From: an uncultured Pseudomonadota bacterium
GTDB lineage: Bacteria; Desulfobacterota_B; Binatia; UBA9968
Direction: 5' to 3'
Length of the DNA: 9,856 bases
Assembly: GCA_946478635.1 (NCBI GenBank)
Contig: CAMLCX010000150.1
Location: 1-9,856 of the forward strand
This document shows positions 1 to 5,936 of the stretch, piece by piece (the first letter of the stretch is position 1; each line of letters begins with the position of its first letter). The position numbers were made by a program, and so were the translations under genes. Under the pieces are notes generated by a model. The model saw only the letters and a list, made by a program, of their open reading frames with translations. It was not told the origin of the DNA and made no database searches.

Positions 1-116
1 CCTTCGATAGTCGCCTTCCCTTCGTTCTTCTGCGGGTCTTGAGCGCCGGCCAAATGAGCGTACCCAAGCGCGAAGAACAAGAGAAAAATGCCGACTAAAT
101 ATCGTTGGTTTTTCAT
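1..116 (-). CDS. Exported protein, 5' end only (runs off the window)
   Basis: Only the first 38 codons are in the window; the gene continues beyond base 1. The start is an ATG at 116-114, preceded by a near-perfect Shine-Dalgarno (AGGAGGTG, 128-121) four bases upstream. The peptide starts MKNQRYLVGIFLLFFALGYA and reaches an A-G-A-Q signal-peptidase-like site at about residues 23-26. The mature part then begins with a polar, Lys/Glu-rich stretch (DPQKNEGKATIEG). It is therefore very likely a Sec-exported protein. Too little is visible to name a family. The mature start is compatible with a carboxypeptidase-regulatory-like or similar small periplasmic protein, but that is a guess. Confidence 0.75.
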   Translation of the reverse strand, partial: MKNQRYLVGIFLLFFALGYAHLAGAQDPQKNEGKATIE

Positions 117-151
117 GGCACACCTCCTCTCGTTTGATAGTGTCGAGTCTG

Positions 152-167
152 AGCAAATCATGTGCCC
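152..167 (-). promoter_or_regulatory. Candidate sigma-54 (-24/-12) promoter
   Basis: On the minus strand, GGGCAC (167-162), five bases (161-157) and TTGCT (156-152) resemble the sigma-54 pattern TGGCAC-N5-TTGCW. The critical GG and GC doublets are ten bases apart, as required. One -24 base differs (G for T). A transcript would start near 141 and leave a leader of about 25 bases that contains the strong ribosome binding site of the gene starting at 116. The geometry is good, but single matches of this size also arise by chance. Confidence 0.35.
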
Positions 168-460
168 TGAGCGCGACTTGCCAGAAAAACAACGAGTTAC
201 ATCGGCGCGCAAATTCCTTATCACCAATCGTAGACACGCAAATTGAGGAATTTTGATTTTATCCCGCAACTGTTGAAGCCGAAATCATACAGGAGATTCA
301 GGAATTTTCTTCCAGGCGCGATGGCTGCAATGTTCTCCGGCGGCAATTCTCGTCGGAGCACTAATCAGCCGGTATTGGTCGATCGGATTGAAGACGGCCG
401 GGCGAGTCTGTCGAGAGGATAACTCGCTACCAAACGACGCCACCGCTCATCAGTAGTTTC
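168..460. other. Intergenic region without a recognisable gene
   Basis: Together with the promoter region this forms the 344-base gap between the exported-protein gene and the stop of the TctC-like gene. I see no convincing coding frame, tRNA or repeat. The 5' half is AT-rich, fitting a promoter region for the gene reading leftwards. A weak 6-bp inverted repeat (GCGAGT at 402-407, ACTCGC at 422-427) lies 34-59 bases beyond the TctC-like stop, but it has no T-run and cannot be called a terminator. Confidence 0.5.
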
Positions 461-1504
461 TCACCTTGCCGGCAGCGGACCGGCGCCGGCCAGCTTGTTG
501 AAGATTTCCACAGTGGCGGCATCGCGCGGCAGCTCGCGAATGATCTTCTCCAGCGCTTCCGCCGTCAACGGCGTGGGTGTTTCATTCGACAGTTTCTGAT
601 ACTCCTTGGAAAACTCAGGATCGCCGAGCGTTTTCCGCATCGCCTCGATGAGAATTTGGGCGCGCTCTTTCGGCACGCCGGGAGGCAGGAAAAAATTCTG
701 GCCGGCGAGCCGGAAGGCGCGAAACATTCCCAATATCTTTTTCTCTCTTTCTGATTTAGCGAAACTTTCCAGGTCAGGCGCCTGGGCGAAGCGCGGGTGC
801 CGCTCGCCCTTGGGAATTTCTATGCTGGCGTGAATATCGATGAGCCCTTTATCCAGCCATTCACGGTTGCGGCGTAGAATCGAGTCGCCGGTATTGACCC
901 TCGCGTCCGCTTCCCGCTGCGCAATGGCCACATCGATCTCGGGGCCGGTGAACCCGACGACGAACTTGGGATCCTTCAAGCCGAGTATATAAGCGAAGAG
1001 CCGTCCCGTAATATAAACCGGATGGCCGACGGATTGGCCGCCGATCCGCACGCCTGGCGCCGATCGAAGCTTTTCCAGAGTATCCAGACCGGCGTGCCGG
1101 TGCGTGATGAACAAATATTGCTGCGCGCTGTCCGGCGTGCCGAGATAAATCAACTTGTCGATATCGTATTGCACACCGGTCGCACCGAGCACCGCGTTGG
1201 TCACCAGCGCGGCGCCCATGCTGCCGACGGTCAGGCCGTCGGGCTTGGCGACACCGTAGACATGATTGGCCGCCTGCCTTCCGCCGCCCGCGCCCATGTA
1301 CTGCATGACGATGGTCGGATTTCCCGGAATATGCTTGCGCAGACTGTTGATCACGCCGCGCGTTCTCAGGTCCGCCGATCCCGCCGGCGGCCCACCAAGG
1401 ATGACGGTGATCGTCTTGTCTTGATAGAAAGGTGTCTGAGCGCGGCCGGAATCTCCGAATAACAAGGAAACAACAAACATCGCCGTGACAAATATCGTTT
1501 TCAT
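461..1504 (-). CDS. TctC/Bug-family periplasmic substrate-binding protein
   Basis: This 347-residue exported protein resembles the solute receptors of tripartite tricarboxylate transporters (TctC, Bug family), which bind small carboxylates in the periplasm and pass them to a TctA/TctB membrane complex. The signal peptide covers about residues 1-23, ending at G-R-A-Q. The mature start has the family layout: a beta strand with a Gly/Pro loop (ITVILGGPPAGSADLRTR, 32-49), the G-A-G-G-G loop (71-75) and the K-P-D-G-L-T-V-G block (87-94). A P-P-G-V-P segment near residue 275 is also usual. Length is normal. The ATG at 1504 has a GGAGGA ribosome site nine bases upstream (1514-1519). No tctA or tctB is nearby, so partner and ligand are unknown. 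It lies downstream of another binding-protein gene on the same strand, separated by a palindromic repeat. Confidence 0.85.
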   Translation of the reverse strand: MKTIFVTAMFVVSLLFGDSGRAQTPFYQDKTITVILGGPPAGSADLRTRGVINSLRKHIPGNPTIVMQYMGAGGGRQAANHVYGVAKPDGLTVGSMGAALVTNAVLGATGVQYDIDKLIYLGTPDSAQQYLFITHRHAGLDTLEKLRSAPGVRIGGQSVGHPVYITGRLFAYILGLKDPKFVVGFTGPEIDVAIAQREADARVNTGDSILRRNREWLDKGLIDIHASIEIPKGERHPRFAQAPDLESFAKSEREKKILGMFRAFRLAGQNFFLPPGVPKERAQILIEAMRKTLGDPEFSKEYQKLSNETPTPLTAEALEKIIRELPRDAATVEIFNKLAGAGPLPAR

Positions 1505-1540
1505 ACGGTTCGCTCCTCCGCTGCCATAGAGTTTCTAAAA

Positions 1541-1618
1541 TTCACCGCAGAGGCACGGAGTACGCAGAGAGATGAGAATCGGAATAATCCTCCGCGTCCT
1601 CGGCGTCTCAGCGGTGAA
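1541..1618. repeat. Imperfect palindromic element, CACCGCAGAG type
   Basis: The left arm (1541-1568) and right arm (1591-1618) are inverted copies matching at about 22 of 28 positions, with a 22-base spacer. Each arm's outer end reads TTCACCGC. Its place between two minus-strand genes, 27 bases past the stop of the upstream one, means the transcript could fold into a long hairpin and act as a weak terminator or RNA stabiliser. From memory, arms of this kind (CACCGCAGAG...ACGGAG...ACGCAGAG) recur between genes in many uncultivated bacterial genomes. Multi-copy status cannot be seen from this window. Confidence 0.75.
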
Positions 1619-1645
1619 ATGTTTTCTCCTTCCGGGCGCTCCGCA

Positions 1646-2623
1646 TTACTGCACCCGCGCCGCGGCCAACTCACGGCGCGCTTTTTCAAGAAAACTGAAA
1701 TCGCTGACCTGCGAAACCGTAAACGACTGCGCGACTTTCGAATCTTCGCGCACCAGGTCGATCATCAGTTGCATCCCTTCCGGTTTGATCGACATGTCGC
1801 TCAAAACACCGCGGCTCAGCTGGCGCAGCATCGCGGCCGCGAGATTCCGATCGGTTAGGCGCCACTGCTTCATGATGATCTTCACCACTTCCTCGCGGTT
1901 GCGCGGATCGAGGCTGAAGTAAAATCCGCGCAGTGTGGCTCTAACCATGCCGTACACTTCGTCGGGATTTTCCGAGATCTTTTTCACCGAAGCGCCAAAA
2001 CCGTTCTGCGGAAAACTGAGCACGTCGCCCAGAAACAGCAGCTCGCTGTAGCCTTTTTCGACGGCGATGATGTTTTCCGGCACGCCAAGAAGCGCGGCGT
2101 CGACCGCGCCGGACTCGAGAGCGGTGAGACGGTTTGACCGGAGCGGAACCACGGACACATCGCGCCCGGGTTCAAGCCCGAAGTGTTTGAGAGCAGCATC
2201 GGCCATCAAGGTCGCCGTGCCGCCCGCGGTGCTGCCCGCGACTCTCTTTCCCTTGAGATCGCGCGCTGAGCGAATGTCCTTTCTGGCGATGAACGACTGC
2301 AGCGGCCGGTCGACTGCGCACGCCAGAATCTTTGCCGGCGCGCCGCGCACGATGCCTTGAATGATGCCGTTGACCGCGGCGCTGTAATCCAGATCGCCAC
2401 GCACGAACGCCGCGTTGACGGCCTGGGTCGCCATGAAGATCATCTCGAGGTCGATCCCCTGATCCCGATAGAATCCCTTATGAAAAGCGGCGTGAAAAGG
2501 CAGGAAGCCGATGTTGGTGGACTGGATGCCCATCCTGACTTTCTTGACAGGCGCTTGCGCAAAGACATTCGCGTCAGCCACGGCGAGCCAGAAAATCAGA
2601 AATGACAAAGCGCGGAGCATCAT
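1646..2623 (-). CDS. NMT1/SsuA-like ABC transporter substrate-binding protein
   Basis: A 325-residue exported binding protein of the NMT1/THI5-like group, related to receptors for sulfonates, nitrate, taurine and thiamine precursors. After the signal peptide (about 1-23) the mature protein opens with V-R-M-G-I-Q. It then shows the group's hallmark, a P-F-H-A-A-F-H-K-G-F-Y stretch followed by G-I-D-L-E (about 42-58). The hinge motif D-L-K-G-K-R-V-A-G (122-130) and the repeat-like A-L-E-S-G-A-V-D-A-A-L-L-G (168-180) also fit. I chose the ATG at 2623 over one at 2647 because GGAGGTGG (2634-2627) sits just before it; the ATG at 2620 is equally possible. No permease or ATPase gene is adjacent. The ligand cannot be inferred. 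Confidence 0.85.
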   Translation of the reverse strand: MMLRALSFLIFWLAVADANVFAQAPVKKVRMGIQSTNIGFLPFHAAFHKGFYRDQGIDLEMIFMATQAVNAAFVRGDLDYSAAVNGIIQGIVRGAPAKILACAVDRPLQSFIARKDIRSARDLKGKRVAGSTAGGTATLMADAALKHFGLEPGRDVSVVPLRSNRLTALESGAVDAALLGVPENIIAVEKGYSELLFLGDVLSFPQNGFGASVKKISENPDEVYGMVRATLRGFYFSLDPRNREEVVKIIMKQWRLTDRNLAAAMLRQLSRGVLSDMSIKPEGMQLMIDLVREDSKVAQSFTVSQVSDFSFLEKARRELAAARVQ

Positions 2624-2867
2624 CGTCCACCTCCGAAGCGAGGCCATTCTTATAACAAGCCCCGTTGCGCGGCAAGCTTTTCACGTTTCGGCGCATCGAT
2701 AAATCCCGATGTCCGCGCGCACACGAATTTAGTCTGGAAATCCACGCCGCTCTGGAATATCAAAGGCGGGTCGTTCACGAGCAAACGGATTCTCTCGGAG
2801 CGTTCAAATGAAGAAGCTCCCGCAGCAGCAGGGTATCGGATCGTGGTAGAACGTTTTTTAGGGCGCC

Positions 2868-2892
2868 ACCCCCGAATGTTTTTATCGGGGGT
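2868..2892. repeat. Hairpin repeat unit A (ACCCCCGA / TCGGGGGT)
   Basis: The perfect 8-bp inverted repeat ACCCCCGA (2868-2875) and TCGGGGGT (2885-2892) encloses a nine-base AT-rich loop. It is adjacent to a second hairpin of different sequence (2913-2936), giving a tandem arrangement like REP/BIME elements. The loop is T-rich but no U-run follows the stem, so it is more likely an interspersed repeat than a terminator. Confidence 0.65.
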
Positions 2893-2912
2893 CCAGTTCC
2901 GATCTCGCCTGG

Positions 2913-2936
2913 ATTCCCGCTAAAACATGCGGGAAT
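2913..2936. repeat. Hairpin repeat unit B (ATTCCCGC / GCGGGAAT)
   Basis: The perfect 8-bp inverted repeat ATTCCCGC (2913-2920) and GCGGGAAT (2929-2936) has an eight-base loop. The flanks read GG before and GAC after. On the minus strand it reads GTCATTCCCGC...GCGGGAATCC, the core of a very widespread intergenic repeat in Proteobacteria and related MAGs. This is recognised from memory and no second copy lies in this window. Confidence 0.75.
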
Positions 2937-3023
2937 GACGGACTGCGGATCGGTCGTTGCCGAGACGAGCAAGCTGCGGGAAATCAACCCCTAAGCGACT
3001 TTAAGTCTGATAAGGAGCGCAAC

Positions 3024-4019
3024 ATGATGAGACGAGTTGGATCGGTATTGGCCTTGGTCGTCGCTCTAGCAATTTCTTTTTCGGCCCCGGCGCAGGAGAA
3101 AAAACTCACGACGATTAACCTCGGTTACTCGGCAATCAGCGGCAGTTTCGCGCCGCTCTGGGTCGGTTTCGACCAAGGTCTTTTCGCCAAGCACGGCATA
3201 GATCTTAAGATGGCCTACATTCAGGGCAACCGCGTGATGCTGTCGGCTTTGACTGCCGGCGAAATTCACCTCTATCAAGGCGGCGCCGAAGGGTTGATCC
3301 GGCTCGTCTCCGGCGGCGGCGACGGCATTTTCATCGCTACTCAGTACAACGTTGTCAACCACTACGTGCTGATGACCGATCCGAGCATCACGCGCCTCGA
3401 AGATCTGCGCGGCAAGCGACTCGCTCTCGATCCCACCAGCCCCACTTACGGCTACATGCTCAAAGTGTTGGAGCAGGTGGGACTCAAAAAAGAAGACGTG
3501 AGCTTCGTGCAATTCGGCACCGTCGGCCAGCCGGAGCGCGCCATGGCCGTGCTGCGCAAGCAAGCCGCGGCGACGATTCTCACCGCGCCGAATACCTACG
3601 CCGCCGAGAAACAGGGGTTGAGAAAATTCTCCATCATCCGCGAGCTCGGCATCCGGCAATTGATCACGGTGAGCGCGACAACGAAAAAATTTCTCCGTGA
3701 AAAACGCGAGGCTGCGGACGCGTACCTGCGCGCCTATATCGAAGCCCTCGCCTATGTAAAGTCGCACCGCGATGTCACGATGAAGGTGATCGGCAAATAT
3801 ACTCGCCAGCGCGACCCGGATGTGCTCGCCAAATTTTACGACGATCTGGTGCCCGACCTGCCGCGTATTCCCTATATCGATGACGTCGCGGCGCGCGCTA
3901 CGGTCGACGCCATGCAAGCACAGGGACCGCCGCTGCCGAAGGTCGATGTGAAGGCGCTTTACGACAACAGCCTGTTGAAGTCGATCGAAGCGGAATCAGG
4001 CCGCGATCAACGACGGTAG
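3024..4019 (+). CDS. NMT1/SsuA-like ABC transporter substrate-binding protein
   Basis: A 331-residue exported binding protein and the only large plus-strand gene here. The signal peptide spans about residues 1-24 (S-A-P-A-Q). The mature part opens with I-N-L-G-Y-S, followed by A-P-L-W-V-G-F-D-Q-G-L-F-A-K-H-G-I-D (43-60), the usual first-lobe motif in which the protein 'sees' its ligand. The hinge-side motif L-E-D-L-R-G-K-R-L-A-L (125-135) is also present. The ATG at 3024 has AAGGAG (3012-3017) six bases upstream; the next codon is also ATG. No transporter membrane or ATPase subunit adjoins it. It converges with the minus-strand toxin-antitoxin pair, with about 50 bases between the stops. It may serve an ABC importer encoded elsewhere, or be a sensor-type binding protein; the ligand is unknown. 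Confidence 0.85.
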   Translation: MMRRVGSVLALVVALAISFSAPAQEKKLTTINLGYSAISGSFAPLWVGFDQGLFAKHGIDLKMAYIQGNRVMLSALTAGEIHLYQGGAEGLIRLVSGGGDGIFIATQYNVVNHYVLMTDPSITRLEDLRGKRLALDPTSPTYGYMLKVLEQVGLKKEDVSFVQFGTVGQPERAMAVLRKQAAATILTAPNTYAAEKQGLRKFSIIRELGIRQLITVSATTKKFLREKREAADAYLRAYIEALAYVKSHRDVTMKVIGKYTRQRDPDVLAKFYDDLVPDLPRIPYIDDVAARATVDAMQAQGPPLPKVDVKALYDNSLLKSIEAESGRDQRR

Positions 4020-4043
4020 ATCCAAAGCTTGAAAGAAAATGGC

Positions 4044-4113
4044 GGCCGATAAGCCTCAACGTTGGCGGTCAGCGGCGCACTCGGCGCCTCCGCTGGAGTG
4101 CGGTGTTAGACCC
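4044..4113. repeat. Left attC-like arm flanking the toxin-antitoxin pair
   Basis: Read on the minus strand this begins GTCTAAC (4111-4105), a perfect match to the integron attC R'' consensus RYYYAAC. It continues through a foldable region and ends AACGTTGAGGC (4063-4053), close to the attC end GTTRRRY but with one extra or changed base. Between these, CAGCGG (minus 4095-4090) pairs with CCGCTG (4075-4070). An alternative 7-bp stem uses CGCACTC (4076-4082) and GAGTGCG (4096-4102). The core element would be 4053-4111, 59 bp, within attC size. The outer end GGCCGATAAGCC (4044-4055) recurs inverted at 4768-4780. The stop codon of the antitoxin lies inside this element. Covariance scoring was not possible. 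Confidence 0.5.
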
Positions 4114-4389
4114 GCGGGCTATCCCATAGGGAGCAAGCTCCTCTCGGACGGCCTGCCGCACGACATCCAAAGTCGAACGGCGATGGACATACTCAAGCAA
4201 TGCATCGTTGATAAGAGTCTGGTAGTTTCCTCCTCCCGCTGTGTCCACGAGACTCCTAAAATAATCTAGGACGGCATTGTCCAGCCGGATGGAAATCTTC
4301 GTTTTTCCCGGCTCTGGTTTAACGACGGCACCGCGCTTCGCACGCGAGAAGTCGATATCGCGGTACTTTTCAGCGACGACCTTTTTCAT
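4069..4389 (-). CDS. brnA: BrnA-type antitoxin (ribbon-helix-helix)
   Basis: A 106-residue antitoxin expected to bind and neutralise the BrnT-type ribonuclease toxin and repress their shared promoter. The recognisable core is K-T-K-I-S-I-R-L-D (29-37), the DNA-contacting beta strand of ribbon-helix-helix proteins, then the family block G-G-G-N-Y-Q-T-L-I-N-D-A-L-L-E-Y (52-67). The ATG at 4389 has GAGGG (4400-4396) six bases upstream and overlaps the toxin gene by 20 bases, the normal toxin-first BrnTA order. Residues 93-106 (GSNTALQRRRRVRR) are encoded by the flanking attC-like repeat, so the Arg-rich tail is probably an acquired run-through extension. Family assignment is confident; activity is inferred. 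Confidence 0.88.
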   Translation of the reverse strand: MKKVVAEKYRDIDFSRAKRGAVVKPEPGKTKISIRLDNAVLDYFRSLVDTAGGGNYQTLINDALLEYVHRRSTLDVVRQAVREELAPYGIARGSNTALQRRRRVRR

Positions 4390-4654
4390 AGACTACCCTC
4401 TGGCGTTTGTTCGCCTTCCAAGCCGAAATCATTCGGATAATATCCAGCTCGCGGTATGCGTAGACCACGACAAGCAGATTTCCAAGGTTGCTGAGGCCTA
4501 AAGTTACAAAACGCGGCTCTTCCACCGCGTCAGGATCTTCACGAGTCAGGCCGAATTCGTCCTCCAAAACAGTGACCGCCTCGGAAAAACTGACCCGGTG
4601 AGTGCGTAAGTTCGCTGTGGCTTTGGCCGGATCCCATTCGAACCGCACGTCCAT
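4370..4654 (-). CDS. brnT: BrnT-type toxin (RelE-like ribonuclease fold)
   Basis: A 94-residue BrnT-family protein, normally a small RNase that blocks translation until bound by BrnA. Visible family features are F-E-W-D-P-A-K-A-x-x-N-L-x-x-H-x-V-S-F (5-23), an E-E-P-R-F-V-T-L-G strand (45-53), a hydrophobic L-L-V-V-V-Y strand (60-65) and the C-terminal I-R-M-I-S-A-W-K-A...Y-E-K block (73-91). From memory, most members have Arg where this one has Trp79 (TGG, 4420-4418), and Glu where it has Gln83; Trp79 could weaken catalysis. The ATG at 4654 lacks a well-spaced ribosome site: GGAGGA at 4676-4671 is 16 bases away. A TATACA (4662-4657) lies just before the start, hinting at a leaderless or very short 5' end. 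The start is 37 bases inside the right attC-like core. Confidence 0.88.
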   Translation of the reverse strand: MDVRFEWDPAKATANLRTHRVSFSEAVTVLEDEFGLTREDPDAVEEPRFVTLGLSNLGNLLVVVYAYRELDIIRMISAWKANKRQRVVYEKGRR

Positions 4655-4689
4655 AGTGTATAGACGATTGTCCTCCGGCGCAAGTTTGT

Positions 4690-4780
4690 GGGTCTAACTA
4701 TTAAGTGAGCCGCCGTAAACGGTGACAAATGCCACCGAGCCGGCGGGTTATCTCATTAAGGAGCGGCGGCTTATTCGGCC
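4690..4780. repeat. Right attC-like arm flanking the toxin-antitoxin pair
   Basis: On the minus strand this arm ends in GTTAGAC (4698-4692), a perfect attC R' core (GTTRRRY); the 9-mer GTTAGACCC is an exact inverted copy of 4105-4113. Outward lies a strong hairpin: CCGCCG (4710-4715) with CGGCGG (4741-4746), a small internal loop, CGGTG (4720-4724) with CACCG (4733-4737), and an eight-base loop. This resembles the unpaired-spacer architecture of attC. The opposite core (AGATAAC on the minus strand, 4753-4747) is a poor R'' match. The outer end GGCCGAATAAGCC (minus 4780-4768) matches the left arm's outer end except for one inserted base. A further stem CTTATTC/GAATAAG (4770-4776/4784-4790) overlaps the edge. 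Confidence 0.45.
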
Positions 4781-4803
4781 AAAGAATAAGGGAACAAATG
4801 AAC

Positions 4804-5793
4804 CTACCGTCCCATCAGCTTTTTGACGAACCCCTCTTCTTCTAGTTTTTTCAGAAAGCGGTCGCTGACATAGTTTTTCGCGTCGATTTTGCCGAGCTTG
4901 GGGTCGGCTTCCACCAGGGGATCGATGACCGCTTGCATCGCTTTCAGCGACGGATACGGAACGTCGGGGATTTTGTTTCTGTTATAGTCGTAGGCTTCCT
5001 TGAGCAACTCCATGTCACTCACCCGGCTGAATTGCGCCAGCGCTTTGAGCGTGTACTCCGGCTCGGTTTTGAAAATCTTGATCGCTTCGAGATAGGCGCG
5101 CAGAAAGTTGAGAATCCTGCCTTCGTTTTTCTGCAGCACTTTGGCGCTGCCGCACATGCCAGTGTTGAAGTAAGGAATGCCGAGGGCGCCGGCGTCGGCG
5201 AGGATATTGAAATTGAACTTCTTCGCCACGCTGCCGAACGGGGCATTGAAGACCGAGGCATCGATGCTGCCGGACTTGAGCGCGGCAAGACGCTCCGTTT
5301 CATTGCCGATTTGCAGGATGGTAACGTCTTTCGGGTCGACGCCGAGGCGCTTCAAAAGAGTGCGCGTACCAAAATCTGATGACGACGCGAACCTGCTGAT
5401 GCCAAAGCGTTTGCCTTTAAGTTCCGCCGGGCTCTTGATGTCCCGGCGGGTCGCCACTTGATAGCCCATCGTGTCGTCCGTCATGGCGATGTAAAGAATA
5501 TCGGCGCCGCGCAGATTGGCCGCCACTCCCGGGGCGCCGGTGAGTTGGCCGAGGTCCACGTCGCCCGACACCATCGTCTGCACCACCGTGCTACCGCCGG
5601 GAATGTACACGACGACCGAAGAGAGACCGTACTTGGCAAAAAGCCCCCGCTTTTCAGCCAGCGAAACCAAAAGCGCGTGGGGATTCACCGAACTGTACGC
5701 GATGCGGATCGTGTCCGCAGCGAAACCAGGCTCGACACAACCGAGAAGAAGTAGGACCGAAAGCAGAAACCCCGACACAGATCGTTTCATCAT
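4804..5793 (-). CDS. NMT1/SsuA-like ABC transporter substrate-binding protein
   Basis: A 329-residue exported binding protein, the third of this group in the window. The N-terminus has a basic start (M-K-R), a Leu-rich core and L-L-G-C at 16-19 followed by E-P-G-F-A-A. Either Cys19 is lipidated, anchoring the protein to a membrane, or cleavage falls after A25. The mature part starts T-I-R-I-A-Y-S-S and carries L-A-E-K-R-G-L-F-A-K-Y-G (45-56), G-D-V-D-L-G-Q-L (77-84) and E-L-K-G-K-R-F-G-I-S (124-133). I chose ATG 5793 (or the adjacent 5790) because GGAGA (5800-5796) lies just upstream. The frame stays open to 6015, but that extension overlaps the reductase gene and has no signal-peptide logic. 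No permease or ATPase adjoins it; the ligand is unknown. Confidence 0.85.
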   Translation of the reverse strand: MMKRSVSGFLLSVLLLLGCVEPGFAADTIRIAYSSVNPHALLVSLAEKRGLFAKYGLSSVVVYIPGGSTVVQTMVSGDVDLGQLTGAPGVAANLRGADILYIAMTDDTMGYQVATRRDIKSPAELKGKRFGISRFASSSDFGTRTLLKRLGVDPKDVTILQIGNETERLAALKSGSIDASVFNAPFGSVAKKFNFNILADAGALGIPYFNTGMCGSAKVLQKNEGRILNFLRAYLEAIKIFKTEPEYTLKALAQFSRVSDMELLKEAYDYNRNKIPDVPYPSLKAMQAVIDPLVEADPKLGKIDAKNYVSDRFLKKLEEEGFVKKLMGR

Positions 5794-5936
5794 TGTCTCC
5801 AGCCGTTCGAAGGGAAGATTTTGAGTTCCTCCGTGTTTGTACTCGTACGCGGGCGGAACTTCAATGTGCCATGCAAATTGAAGTGATGGAGTGAGGCGAT
5901 ATCTCCGAACTCGAGACCCGAAACTCAAGACCGTGG

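Larger units (their letters stand above)
2624..3023. other. Intergenic region between divergent binding-protein genes
   Basis: This ~400-base gap separates a minus-strand and a plus-strand binding-protein gene and must hold promoters for both. It also carries two hairpin repeats at 2868-2936. A 70-codon open frame on the minus strand (2775-2987) runs through those repeats and looks spurious. I could not identify a convincing -35/-10 pair or a named operator. Confidence 0.5.

Noticed and set aside
2775..2987. 70-codon minus-strand open frame
   Set aside because: It runs through the two hairpin repeats, has no ribosome site or family resemblance, and encodes the repeat-derived peptide VIPACFSGNPG.
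3066..3917. 283-codon minus-strand open frame inside the plus-strand receptor gene
   Set aside because: It is antisense to a clear binding protein with signal peptide and family motifs. Its own translation is His/Arg/Glu-rich without domains, a typical GC-rich shadow.
4657..4683. TTGCGC-15-TATACA promoter before brnT
   Set aside because: The spacer is too short for a good sigma-70 promoter and transcription would start inside the ATG codon. It could be a leaderless promoter but is too weak to list.
4032..4786. AAAGAA on both sides of the toxin-antitoxin unit as a target-site duplication
   Set aside because: The motif is short and A-rich, and the left copy is six bases away from the repeat edge, so chance is a sufficient explanation.
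4770..4790. CTTATTC/GAATAAG hairpin as a terminator for the third NMT1-like gene
   Set aside because: The stem is AT-rich and no T-run follows on the minus strand. It overlaps the outer inverted repeat of the toxin-antitoxin unit, which explains it better.
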